Below, piece by piece: positions 1 through 14,424 of a stretch of 64,000 bases of DNA (within the stretch, counting starts at the first letter, position 1; the number at the start of each line of letters is the position of its first letter). The position numbers were made by a program, and so were the translations under genes. Location of the stretch: NCBI GenBank assembly GCA_054601695.1, contig BAAHQB010000016.1:62001-126000 (forward strand), given 5' to 3'. Source of the stretch: Amorphochlora amoebiformis. Taxonomy: Eukaryota; Cercozoa; Chlorarachniophyceae. The notes under the pieces are model-generated. The model saw only the letters and a list, made by a program, of their open reading frames with translations. It had not been told where the DNA came from and did no database searches.

Positions 1-290
1 ACCTAACCCTAACCCTAACCCTAACCCTAACCGTATCCTAACTGTAACCGTAACCATAACCGTAACCGTAACCGTAACCGTAACCAGTTATGGTTAGAAT
101 TAGGGTTAGGGTTAGGGTTAGGGTTAAGGTTAGTGTTAGGGTTAGGATTAGGGTTAGGGTTAGGGTTAGGGTTAGGGTTAGTGTTAGGGTTAGGGACAAG
201 GTTAGGGTCAGAATTAAGGTTAGGGTTAGGGTTAGGGTTAGGGTTAGGGTTAGGGTTAGGGTTAGGGTTAAGGCTAGTATTAGTTTTCGG
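1..290. repeat. Telomeric repeat block with internal strand switch
   Basis: Bases 1-35 are CCCTAA repeats, as expected at a left chromosome end. Bases 36-90 are variants such as CCGTAA. From about 94 to 285 the same strand carries TTAGGG repeats with scattered variants (TTAAGG, TTAGTG), so the orientation flips near base 92. This makes a head-to-head arrangement of telomere-type repeats. The block is followed at once by (TA)n. It is either a chromosome end or a subtelomeric interstitial block. Confidence 0.9.
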
Positions 291-323
291 ATAGGATACA
301 ATGACCGAAGGGTTAACAATTGA

Positions 324-365
<42 letters not shown>

Positions 366-427
366 CATACACATATATGTATACATACATAATTACACAT
401 ATGTACATATATGTATATATTTATATA

Positions 428-458
<31 letters not shown>

Positions 459-509
459 CTAAAATATATGCGTGTTTATTGTAAAGTGCATTTGTATATT
501 TTTGATATA

Positions 510-545
<36 letters not shown>

Positions 546-606
546 TAAATGTCTGAATATATATACATTTTCGTATACGAATATCGATACGTATACATAA
601 CGCAAT

Positions 607-655
<49 letters not shown>

Positions 656-771
656 TAATATATATATATATATTTGAGAGAGTAATGTATATATATAAAT
701 ATACATATATATATCTAAATATGTGTATATTCTTTTATACGAATATCGAAATAGATATACAATGCAATTAC

Positions 772-814
<43 letters not shown>

Positions 815-861
815 GTATATAAATATATATATATATACATATATATATATGTATTTTATAC

Positions 862-901
<40 letters not shown>

Positions 902-1059
902 TATACATACATATATATATGTATATATACATTATGTGTGTGTATGTGTATATTATATATATATGTGTGTAGATATATATGTATATGTATGTGTGTGTAC
1001 ATATATATATATATACGTATATACATGTATATAAATATATATATATATATATAACATAG
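291..1059. repeat. (TA)n-rich DNA between telomere and first recognisable exon
   Basis: This is almost pure alternating TA with TATG/CATA interruptions. The only non-repeat patches are short (about 290-325 and 715-770) and show no coding signal. If the amidohydrolase gene had 5' exons on this chromosome they would have to lie here, and none can be seen. Confidence 0.7.
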
Positions 1060-1127
1060 GGGCTTCCAAATCATATTGACGATATTAAGGTATCACATAT
1101 ACATCATACGTAGTATTTATATGTACA

Positions 1128-1179
<52 letters not shown>

Positions 1180-1185
1180 CACACT

Positions 1186-1234
<49 letters not shown>

Positions 1235-1269
1235 CTATATGTATGTTGTTTTCATACATCATATATTAT

Positions 1270-1309
<40 letters not shown>

Positions 1310-1350
1310 CGACATATACACCTTACAATGTATATGTACCAAATTTATAC

Positions 1351-1381
<31 letters not shown>

Positions 1382-1512
1382 ATATATATATCATAGATAT
1401 ATTTATATGTCCATCAATAATATATATATATATATATATAATACATGTATATATGTTTAAACCAATAAACTGTGCAAAAAATTATTTCCACAAATAACAC
1501 ACACACACATAT

Positions 1513-1645
1513 ATAATATCTCTAGCTAGAGAGAGCGAGATAGAGCAAGAGAAAGAGACAGATAGCAAGAGAGGAGAGAGAGAGCGAGAGAGAGAGAGAG
1601 AGAGAGAGCAAGAGAAAGAGACAGATAGCAAGAGAGGAGAGAGAG

Positions 1646-1684
<39 letters not shown>

Positions 1685-1736
1685 AAGAGAAAGAGACATA
1701 TATAGCAAGAGAGGAGAGAGCGAGAGAGAGAGAGAG

Positions 1737-1829
<93 letters not shown>

Positions 1830-2695
1830 GAGGGAGAGCAAGAGAGGGAGGAGAGAGGGACATAATATCTCTATTAATATATATATATATATATATATTT
1901 AATCTCTCTTTCTGCTCTTTCTTGCACTCTCTTGCTCTCTTTGTTGCAATCAACCACTCTCTCTCTTGCTCTCTCTCTTGTTCTCTCTCTCTATCTCTCT
2001 CTCTCTCGCTCTCAATCTCCCTCTCTTACGCTCTCTCTCTCTCTCTCGCTCTCGCTCTCCCTCTCTTACTCTCTCTCTCTCTCTCGCTCTCGCTCTCAAT
2101 CTCCCTCTCTTACGCTCTCTCTCTCTCTCTCGCTCTCGCTCTCAATCTCCCTCTCTTACGCTCTCTCTCTCTCTCTCGCTCTCGCTCTCCCTCTCTTACT
2201 CTCTCTCTCTCTCTCTCGCTCTCGCTCTCCCTCTCTTAAGCTCTCTTTCTTGCTCTCCTTCTTGCTCTCTCTCTCTCTCTCTCTCTTGGTGTCTCTCCTG
2301 CTCTCTCTCTTGCTCTCTCTCTCTTGCTCTCTCTCTCCTGCTCTCTCTTTCCTGCTCTCTCTCTCCTGCTCTCTCTCTCTTGCTCTCTCTTGCCCTCTCG
2401 TGCTCTCTCTCTTGCTCTCTCTTGCCCTCTCTTGCCCTCTCTTGCTCTCTCTTGCTCTCTCTTGCTCTCTCTTGCTCTCTCTCTCTTGCTCTCCCTTGCT
2501 CTCTCTTGCTCTCTCTCTCTCTTAATCTTTTCCTTGCTCTCGCTCTCTCTTGCTCTCTCTCTCTCTCTTGCTCTCTCTTGCTCTCTCTTGCTCTCTCTTG
2601 CTCTCTCTTGCTCTCTCTTGCTCTCTCTTGCTCTCTCTCTCTCTCTTGCTCTCGCTCTCTCTCTCTCTCTCTTGCTCTCTCTCTCTCTCTCTCTT

Positions 2696-2746
<51 letters not shown>

Positions 2747-2923
2747 CTCTCTCTCTTGCTCTCTCTCTCTCTCTTGCTCTCTCTCTCTCTTGCTCTCTCT
2801 CTCTCTCTTGCTCTCTCTCTCTCTCTTGCTCTCTCTCTCTCTTGCTCTCTCTCTCTCTCTCTCTTGCTCTCTCTCTCTCTCTTGCTCTCTCTCTCTCTCT
2901 CTTGCTCTCTCTCTTCGCATTGA
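1513..2923. repeat. (GA)n arm followed by (CT)n arm inside one intron
   Basis: Bases 1513-1860 are purine-rich (GA)n with GCAAGAGAAAGAGACAGATA blocks. Bases 1905-2923 are (CT)n with interspersed TTGCTCTCT units. The two arms are separated by about 45 bases of TA-rich DNA and are complementary in type, so they could pair as one long imperfect hairpin. Both lie in the intron between amidohydrolase exons 1060-1089 and 2986-3017. Confidence 0.85.
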
Positions 2924-2974
2924 TCTTAAAACCAGGTGTAATATTATGATTGTAATTTCTGTGAGTAGAGTCTT

Positions 2975-3047
2975 ATTCAACACAGCCCAAAGACATCGCT
3001 AATTATCGACCATTGGGGTGAGTATAACATGTATGTATGTATGCATG

Positions 3048-3094
<47 letters not shown>

Positions 3095-3099
3095 ATATG

Positions 3100-3137
<38 letters not shown>

Positions 3138-3204
3138 CATAGCCCAAAGACATCACTAATTATCGATCATTGGGGTGAGTATAACATGTATGTATGTATG
3201 TATG

Positions 3205-3275
<71 letters not shown>

Positions 3276-3300
3276 CACAGCCCAAAGACATCGCTCTTGG

Positions 3301-3310
<10 letters not shown>
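2975..3310 (+). repeat. Tandem triplication of one amidohydrolase exon with its splice sites
   Basis: Copy a (exon 2986-3017) and copy b (exon 3143-3174) each carry an acceptor AG, 32 coding bases encoding [10 protein letters not shown], and the donor GTGAGT. They differ inside the exon only by TCG/TCA (Ser) and GAC/GAT (Asp). Copy c starts at 3281 with the same acceptor and first bases but loses the exon's 3' part and donor near 3295. The copies are separated by (TA)n. The exon is 32 bases long, so including both intact copies would shift the frame into an early TAA. Confidence 0.85.
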
Positions 3311-3378
<68 letters not shown>

Positions 3379-3407
3379 ATAATATATATATATATATTAT
3401 ATGTATA

Positions 3408-3480
<73 letters not shown>

Positions 3481-3934
3481 TATACATATTAATATATATA
3501 TATATATATATAATACATACATATACATAATATATATACATATATATATATATTATGTTTGAAAACTTCCATTCTTATCGACCGCAAGGGTTAGTATCAT
3601 ATGATGTATGTAATATATATATATATATATATATACATATATATTTATATATATTTATTAATATATACATATATATATATAATATATACATATACATAAT
3701 ATATATCTATATGTATATATATATATATATATATTATGTTTGAACAAGGGTTAGTATCATATGATGTATGTGTGTATTGTATGGGTGCAGTATGTACATA
3801 TATTATACATGTGTTTTAACATTATATATATAAATATGTGTGTGTGTATGTATATTATAACATATATGTATGTATGATATATATATATATATATATATGT
3901 GTGTATAATATGTATGCATATATATAGTACATTC

Positions 3935-4018
<84 letters not shown>

Positions 4019-4071
4019 GGGTTTTTTCGACAGCCTGCTACGGGTGGTTTGGATCCGAATACAAAGGTACA

Positions 4072-4132
<61 letters not shown>

Positions 4133-4261
4133 CATATATATGTATGTAATATATATATATATATATTAACGTTTATAATATGTAGATGTATATATATATA
4201 TATACATATATTTATACATATATATATATATAGGTAGATGCATGTATTTACATATATATAC

Positions 4262-4293
<32 letters not shown>

Positions 4294-4542
4294 AAGTGTG
4301 TATGTAAAAGCATGCAGTTAAACTAATGTAACATACGCGTATCTAAAATATATATATACACATATTAAAATATATATATGTACACATATATATATATGTG
4401 TATATTATGTATGTGTATATATACACATGTTAAAAATATATATATGTACACACATGTATATATGTGTATATTATGTATGTGTTTATACATGTATTTATAT
4501 CCCATATTATAATATCAGTGTGTGCAATGAATATAATTTATG

Positions 4543-4587
<45 letters not shown>

Positions 4588-4637
4588 TACATATATATAA
4601 TAGATATATTTACATATTCGTAATGTACATATATATG

Positions 4638-4671
<34 letters not shown>

Positions 4672-4768
4672 TCACATAACGTAATAGATTTATGTATTTT
4701 CATCTTTAAAAAAAAATTATAATAGTAAATTTTTCCATGTTCATATAAAGACATACATACATACATAC

Positions 4769-4816
<48 letters not shown>

Positions 4817-4873
4817 TCATAGATTAACGAGGACGCATGGCAACAGCTTCTTGACCTTAGCCGTTACCCGAAC

Positions 4874-4941
4874 GTTACTTACTCTCTTCTCTCTCTCTCT
4901 TCTCTCTCTCTTCTCTCTCTCTCTCTCTTCTCTCTCTCTCT

Positions 4942-5036
<95 letters not shown>

Positions 5037-5160
5037 TCTCTCCGCAGTCTCTCTTCCTTCTCTCTCTCTCTCTATCTTCAATATCTCTTCTCTCTCTCTC
5101 TATCTCTCTTTTCTTTCTTTCTCTCTCTCTCTCTTTGTGTGTTTATGTGTGTGTGTGTTG

Positions 5161-5191
<31 letters not shown>

Positions 5192-5219
5192 TTCTCTCGC
5201 TCTCTCTCTCTTTCTCTCG

Positions 5220-5281
<62 letters not shown>

Positions 5282-5320
5282 ACTCATCTCTATCTCTATC
5301 TCTCTGTCTCCTTCATCCTC

Positions 5321-5361
<41 letters not shown>

Positions 5362-5540
5362 CATATATCGCTCTCTCTTGCACTTTAATATATTCCCTCT
5401 CTCTCTCTGTATTCTATCTCTATATCCCTCTCTCCTCTATTCGGTCCTATCTCTCTTCTCTCTCTCTCTCTCTCTCTCTCTCGCGCTCTCTTTTCTATCT
5501 CTCTCTCTCTCCCTCTTTCCCGCCCCTCTCTCTCTTCGAG

Positions 5541-5588
<48 letters not shown>

Positions 5589-5896
5589 CTATCCCTCTCT
5601 TCTATCTCTCTATTTCTCACTCTTTGTTATCTCTCTCTAGATCTCTCTTTGTTACCTCTCTCTCTCTCTCTTTCTCTCCTATCCCTCTCTTCTATCTCTC
5701 TAGTTCTCTCTCTTTGTTATATCTCTCTAGCTCTCTCTTTGTTATCTCTCTCTCTCTCTCTCTCTTCTATCTCTCACATACTCTCTCTCTCCTCTCTCTC
5801 TATCTCCTCTCTCTCTCTCCTCTCTTTCTCTCCCTCTCCTCTCTCTCTCTCTGTCTCTCGCTCTCTCTCGCTCTCCTCTCTCTCTCTCTCCCCTTC

Positions 5897-5937
<41 letters not shown>

Positions 5938-6063
5938 ATCTCTCTGTTTGGCCTCTCTCTCTATCTCTCTTCTCTCTTTCTATCTCTCTCTCTCTCTCTC
6001 TTCTATCTCTCTCTTTGGCCTCTCTCTCTCTCTCTCTTCTCTCTTTCTATCTCTGCCTCTGTC

Positions 6064-6105
<42 letters not shown>
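4874..6105. repeat. (CT)n-rich intron tract
   Basis: Long CTCT tracts with TTCT, CTAT and CTGT interruptions and several (TA)n inserts fill the amidohydrolase intron 4874-6523. Frames across it read as Leu-Ser repeats and are not coding. Confidence 0.9.
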
Positions 6106-6120
<15 letters not shown>

Positions 6121-6166
6121 GTGAACATATATCCATCTCTATCTCTCTCTTTCTATTTCCCAATCA

Positions 6167-6197
<31 letters not shown>

Positions 6198-6379
6198 ATA
6201 TATGTGTCTCTCTCATTCGACTTATATTCCCCTTACTCTTTCACTATGTCTGGATATGTATATGTATATATTATATGTATATATATATATACATATATAC
6301 ATGTATGTATATACATATATATAAAATCATATACATTATGATACCTATTTATACTTGAATATGTGTACCTATATATATT

Positions 6380-6425
<46 letters not shown>

Positions 6426-6588
6426 TACATATATACATTATATATATTTATATGTATATATATATATATATATATTTATATATGTGTATACATATATATA
6501 TATATATATATAATATATTCCAGGTATATGTGAAGCTATCAGCATTATTTCGCGTATCAGGCGATGAGAAATATCACGATCTGCGGTG

Positions 6589-6681
<93 letters not shown>

Positions 6682-6755
6682 ATACATATATATATATATA
6701 TATACAAACATATGTATGTGAGACCATTCATATACATAATATACATGCACGTATA

Positions 6756-6817
<62 letters not shown>

Positions 6818-6907
6818 AATATCAATATATATATACATATATATATATGTGTATGCAATAATATACATATGTATACTAACAATGCACATATATATCTATA
6901 CATATAT

Positions 6908-6998
<91 letters not shown>

Positions 6999-7015
6999 AT
7001 TTATGAATAGGTATT

Positions 7016-7059
<44 letters not shown>

Positions 7060-7347
7060 AAGATATATTATATATGTATGTATTATCCATATAAATATAT
7101 GCATATTCGTATATAGTATACATATATACATAAAGATATAGATACATATACATATATATATATATATTATATGTGTGTATGTGTATAAATGTGTACATAT
7201 GTACATATATATATATATGTGTATATATATATGTGGATATAAATATATATGTATACATACATATATATATATATATATATTTATAAGTATATTTTTACAT
7301 GTGTGTATGTTTATTCTGTAATAACAAAAAGGTATACATACATATAC

Positions 7348-7388
<41 letters not shown>

Positions 7389-7555
7389 GTATATATATAT
7401 ATATGTATATTATGTATATATTGGCGTGTATATACATTTATGTGTAAAAGTATATCTGTTCTAAATTAGGCTAGCGTATGTTATATTGGAATTTAAATGT
7501 ATACATATTTTATTGTATAAATATATAAATTACGAATGTGTACATACACAATATA

Positions 7556-7677
<122 letters not shown>

Positions 7678-7751
7678 GGTAATATAATACAAATATATAT
7701 ATATATAAATATATATATATATGTAATATAGTACATTTATACATATTATAT

Positions 7752-7782
<31 letters not shown>

Positions 7783-8045
7783 TATGTATGTATGTATGTA
7801 TACACAGATATTGTATATATGTATGTGTACATGTAATATGTATGTATATATATATATATGTATATGTATATGTAAATATACATGTATAGATACACATACA
7901 TATATATGTGTGTATATATATATATATATATGTATACATACATATAATATAGACCAAGACTTAAACAGCTTGTCGATAAGTTTGGAGCAAAGAGGTGTTT
8001 ATTCATATTACATATAAATATACTATATATGCATGTATATTGAAG

Positions 8046-8090
<45 letters not shown>

Positions 8091-8141
8091 CGTGCACATA
8101 TGCATATGCGCCCGTGTCTAATATGTATACAATATATATAC

Positions 8142-8176
<35 letters not shown>

Positions 8177-8264
8177 GTTAAAGCAACAATATAAATAGCA
8201 TGAGGGGACGCAGTTGGAAGAGTAGATATCGACAGCGTGTTGAAGTATAGCCGTACGTATTATA

Positions 8265-8330
8265 CAGATAGCTGGAGATCGCTGGAGATTCCGGAGATTC
8301 TTGGAGATTCCGGAGATTCTTGGAGATCCC
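8265..8330. repeat. Short tandem repeat of about 19 bases
   Basis: The unit GGAGATTCCGGAGATTCTT occurs twice, followed by partial units, inside a GC-richer patch (8190-8590) of the amidohydrolase intron 7995-8869. No exon was recognised in this patch on either strand. Confidence 0.75.
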
Positions 8331-8982
8331 TCATCCGGTAACCGGCAGTACCCAGTAGTAACGGGGCTTCCGAATATTAGTGAAAGGACGTGACGGCACG
8401 CCATGTCACGCTTCCAGAAGTTTCCCAAAGACTCTTGAGTATGTTCGAGAAGTCTGAACGTTAGTAGAAATTTCTTGAATGAATTTCCTGGGAATATCTC
8501 CCTTTATCATTTGTCATAATCTAAACGTATTTCAATCGGACCGAACCTAATCCTGGATTACCATTTGCAAATACCAACGTCTTGACTACCGTTGCGCTAA
8601 CGATATATATATATATATATTTATACAAAGATGTAATATATTTACATATTTCTTATGTATATATATATATATATAGATATAGATATGTTATATGTATAAA
8701 TACGTCATATAAGCTTACACATACATGTGTGTATGTATGCATATACACATACATGTATGTATGTATATACACATATATTATATATCTACATGTACATATT
8801 AAATATATAATATATATACATATATGTATATATATATATCAATATTCATTTACACCCGTTATATCACAGATTAATGTGGGGTTCTGATTATCCTTACGCG
8901 CTACTCAATGGAGGTTATGAGTGCTCAGGTCATTAATCTCAAAACCTTTTGGGATTATTGCGCTTACCTACAAGAGGATTAC

Positions 8983-9120
<138 letters not shown>

Positions 9121-9128
9121 ATATATAT

Positions 9129-9161
<33 letters not shown>

Positions 9162-9225
9162 TTGTATATGTAAATATATAAAAATTATAATTATATATAT
9201 ATATATATATATACATACATATATT

Positions 9226-9345
<120 letters not shown>

Positions 9346-9643
9346 ATATATGTAATATATATATATATATGTATATGTGTTTGTATATGTAAATATATAT
9401 ATACATACATATTATAATTATATATATATATACATATATATATACTAGATATACACATGTACATATACACATATATATATATGTGTATATATACACATAG
9501 ATATATTATACATATATACATACACGTGTTGATCTAAATCATAATCAGTCGATGCTCTCAAACAATGGCACGAGAGTGGAGTGCTGACTAGCGAGGAGTT
9601 CGAGGCCATCTGCGGTGGAACTGCTACGAAATTGTTTGGATAA

Positions 9644-10623
9644 TGCCTAGAGTAACCATGTTACCTATTCCTGTGTATTGAGCTACATGGCCGGCCGATT
9701 ACATGTAGATTATTCGAATGATTATTGATAAACTTCATACACTCAAAATCAAATCATAGCCGATTCACCGCAGAATTAGTAGAATTAATATCTAAATCGG
9801 TATGCCTAAAATGTGCTCTTCGCCGAGCGATTATTGAATTTGTTCAACTAGTTCAAGTTCTTGGGGGTACAAGATTATGATGTGTAGCACAGTATGTTCA
9901 AGTAACATTATGTACGCATTCATACTTGATACTAGCGCTATATATATCGTCTGCAATGCCGGTATATAACGGAATACACTCTAGACACTAGATATATATA
10001 TATATAACTCGTACATACTACATGAAATACTCTAGATGATGCTATTTATACTAGTTATAATCTTCTAAACATTTATTTATCATGATGTATTTATTTAATC
10101 TACTGCAATACGTAATTTACTAGAGTTATTAGTGCGCAGTAGACCAGGTAGAGTCATTGCCAATATCTAGAATATACGATTCATATTGGGTGAACATGTT
10201 AGGCCAATAATCGCAAACGCATATGCATCATCGCAGGTATCTCTAGAATATTCCAGATATTGGGTGAACGTGTTACGCCAATTGCAAACGCATATGCATC
10301 ATGCAGGTATCTATTAGCTAGATCTATGCACAGTTTTTCTCCATTAAATACATCTCAAATACCCAAAGGTTATAGGAAGATGCATCCGTGTGTTAACTTG
10401 AGTTATCTATATAGACCGTCAACCAGCTTATAATTACAATGACGTTCTAGACGTAGCTCATAGCTAGGTACCCTTCGGATGGAATGCTATCCATCGGCGA
10501 CTGGGACATGGTTCAAGATTTATAAAAAAAAAAATGTATATCGATATCTCCGCATAATCCAAGTAACAATGGGGTTAGTATTAGTGGTATGTGTGTTGGA
10601 TATATTCTCGAATGGAATTATGG
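9644..10623. other. Convergent intergenic spacer, CTAG-rich (island 1)
   Basis: This lies between the stop of the amidohydrolase (+) and the stop of the reductase-methyltransferase gene (-). It is largely free of (TA)n and holds about 13 CTAG tetramers between 9645 and 10470, often as TCTAGA or ACTAGT. It also contains an imperfect direct repeat (10183-10242 and 10257-10312) sharing TTGGGTGAAC and AAACGCATATGCATCAT. I saw no coding exon. Confidence 0.75.
10183..10312. repeat. Imperfect direct repeat of about 56-60 bases, two copies
   Basis: The copies at 10183-10242 and 10257-10312 share an ATATTGGGTGAAC start, GCAAACGCATATGCATCAT and a CAGGTATCT end, with small indels between them. Each is followed by a CTAG-containing stretch. 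They lie in convergent spacer 1. Confidence 0.8.
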
Positions 10624-10800
10624 TCACTCGGTATCGTTTACGGCCGCGAAGATGCCCCAGGCGAATGCTCCGTACTCGGATTGCACCTAAATTGATGATT
10701 GCACAGAGACAGAGGTTTTTTAGGTTTCGGAAATGAATTTAAATTGTTATAACTTCTAATGTTATATGTATATATGTATATAAATATATATATATATATG

Positions 10801-10872
<72 letters not shown>

Positions 10873-11365
10873 CATACATACACACATAAAACACATATAA
10901 CTACACAAATGCACATAAACATATACATTCATACACACAAGCAAGCACAAATACACACTCATAATTGTGTATGTTGCAATGTGTCCTCGCGACTTCTATT
11001 CAAGCTCGACAGACATCTCCAGGTTAAGTCACTGGGTCACCTTGACGCGGTCGGAAAGGGAGCCGATCCAGTTGTTAAGGTATTCGTCTGTTAATCCTTC
11101 AGACTTCAGGATCTCATAATTGTTTTCAACCTGTGTTTACGTAAATGCGTATGTGTGTGTTGGGGTTACTGTTGGAATGCAATGGAGACTTGGATATGGC
11201 GTACGCGTATAGCTTACGCTTATGGTGTATGCTGTCAGGCATATGGCTATGTTTATGGGTTAGGCTTATGCTTATGGGTTATGAGACATGGGTGTTATCG
11301 GGTTTTGCTTGTGGGGGTTAAGGGTTTCGTAGAGTTGTTATGGGATAGGGTTATGTGTGGGTGAC

Positions 11366-11410
<45 letters not shown>

Positions 11411-12215
11411 CATATATATATATATATATGATAGATAAATATGTATGTACAAATATATATATATATATATACATATACACATTAATACATACACTCAATT
11501 CCCATAAACCCCACGAAATTCCACCAAAAACCACAAAAAAAGTCCAAATATGCCTTACATTTGCAAGCATTAGGGCAAAAAATCTCTCCAAATTAGCCGA
11601 CAGATCCACGTAAGCCACCTCTCGCAAACCCGCCTCCCTACCGCAAACACCGCAAACACCCCCCCCCCCACCAGCGGACAGAAACACGCCGAGATATTAA
11701 AATAAAAACTTTATTTTTTTCTCTTTTTTTTTTTTTTTCGGCATTCCCAGTGGCGAAGGTACAAGAGAGATCGGGTTGGGGAATTATCGTGTATATTTAT
11801 GGGAGAAAATTGTTAAGAAACATACTTTTTTTTTTTATGTGTTTTTTTTTAAAGAGACATTATGCTACCGGTGCAGTCTTTCTGTAATATACGTAACCGT
11901 GATAGTAACCGTAAAAGTGTTAACGTAACCGTTACTATAACCGAAACTGTAACTGTAGCCGTAACCGTAAGTGAGTGTAGCCAATAACCCGGAGAGAATG
12001 GGAATGAGTGAGATACCGAATCTGATGCTTGTAAAGGGATGGGCGACCCATGTAGGTTGTAGTATTACGGTCAGTGAAAGGTCTAAGAACATTCTCGTCG
12101 ACGCTGGAAGGATGTGTATGAGAGGTGTGTGTGTGTGAGGGTATGTGTGTATGTATGTATGACTGTATGTGTGTATGAGTGTAGGCATGTATTTGTATAT
12201 ATATATATATATGTA

Positions 12216-12273
<58 letters not shown>

Positions 12274-12422
12274 CATAAACCACACGCTCCTATCTATCAC
12301 CCTTCTGTCTCAGTCTCTCTTCACACCCTCATATATAATATATATATATATATATATATAAATACACATTATACATCTGCCATCTACTTGTCTTACTCAC
12401 TCCATCTCTCCCTCTACAATAT

Positions 12423-12460
<38 letters not shown>

Positions 12461-12586
12461 CACATATATTACTGATAATATTAGCATATCTCAGGATAGA
12501 TACCCATACCTCTTCTCTCTCTCTCTCTCTCTCTCTGTATATATATATATATATATATAATAAATATGTGTGTGTGTTTATATATG

Positions 12587-12621
<35 letters not shown>

Positions 12622-12857
12622 CATATACATACACACACACATATATATATATACTCTCTCTCTCTCTCTCTCTTTCTCCAGAAAAGAAATGAAAATATAT
12701 ATATATATATATATATATGAAAAGTCACCCATCTTGGCCCATAATATCCGAAAACACGAGCACACCGGCAGGTTTGAGAACCCTTTGGATATCCGAAAGG
12801 ATAGCTGGTTTGTCCGCTGTATGTATATATATATATATATGTATGTAAGTATATACA

Positions 12858-12897
<40 letters not shown>

Positions 12898-13126
12898 ACA
12901 AAAGATATTATACATCCATACATATATATATACATCTATGTATATTATGTGTTTATATATATATATATATATATATGTATTTAAATGGATTAAAAACATA
13001 ATAGATATGTACGCATATTCTAAGATGTTATAATATGTATATATCTGTATATATCATAATTTTACGCATAAGGATAATGTTAATAATGTGGTTACACAAT
13101 ATATGTGTAATGCAACATATACATAC

Positions 13127-13174
<48 letters not shown>

Positions 13175-13328
13175 GATATAGTATATATATATAGACATAT
13201 ATATATATATATATATGTATCTATATGTTTTATATATATATATATATATATGTACATATATGTCATTCATTATTCGTATTATCCTAATATCGTATATATA
13301 TATATATTATCTACATCTGCAATATGTC

Positions 13329-13372
<44 letters not shown>

Positions 13373-13445
13373 TATATATTACATGTATATATATAATACC
13401 ACCTGCATGGCAGAGTACCTCACATGAATGCACGAAATCGAATGA

Positions 13446-13491
<46 letters not shown>

Positions 13492-13623
13492 CATGTATAT
13501 ATATAATGCTACCTGCATGGCAGAGTACCTCACATGAATGCACGAAATCGAACGAAGAAGTCCATTCTGATGGGAGTCCAAGGTTGAAATCACCCCTAAG
13601 CATATTACATGTATATGTGTATG

Positions 13624-13669
<46 letters not shown>

Positions 13670-13670
13670 T

Positions 13671-13705
<35 letters not shown>

Positions 13706-13732
13706 GAAATTTTCCTAGCATTAAATACAAGT

Positions 13733-13773
<41 letters not shown>

Positions 13774-14008
13774 GTATTTGTATATATTCATATTATATGT
13801 ATATATATGTAAGAAAAGCTCTATGCTGAAGGGGGCCTAGGACTGAAGTCTCCCTTAAGCATATAATATATGTATATATATATATAGATATATATATATA
13901 TATATAATATACACATGTCATGCATACAAAATTACACCTTTACATAATATACACGCCATATAAATAAAAATTATACACACACATATATATATATTTTATA
14001 TATATATA

Positions 14009-14095
<87 letters not shown>

Positions 14096-14382
14096 TATAG
14101 ATATAATACATGAATATTCCGCAAATATCAAAACAAAATAAACAATTATTGGAAGATGTATATACAGATGGCAGGAAACTTTGTTGGCTATGCCAAGCTT
14201 GGAGCATTCCTCAAGGTTCATATCATTCTGTAATGTATATTATATGTATATATATAATCGATATATATATTTATATATATATATGTATGTGTGTGTGTAT
14301 ATATATATATGTGTGTGTGTGTAATATGATTGTTTGTCTTTACTAACTACGTGTATATATATATATATGTATATAAGTATCA

Positions 14383-14424
<42 letters not shown>

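Noticed and set aside
1505-2923. Regular repeat-spacer appearance suggesting a CRISPR-like array
   Set aside because: The units are simple CT/GA microsatellite variants with no unique spacers, in a eukaryotic intron.
3018-4019. Long frames of Tyr-Ile repeats here and throughout the window
   Set aside because: They are translations of (TA)n. The same holds for Leu-Ser and Arg-Glu frames from (CT)n/(GA)n and Asn-Pro frames from telomere repeats.
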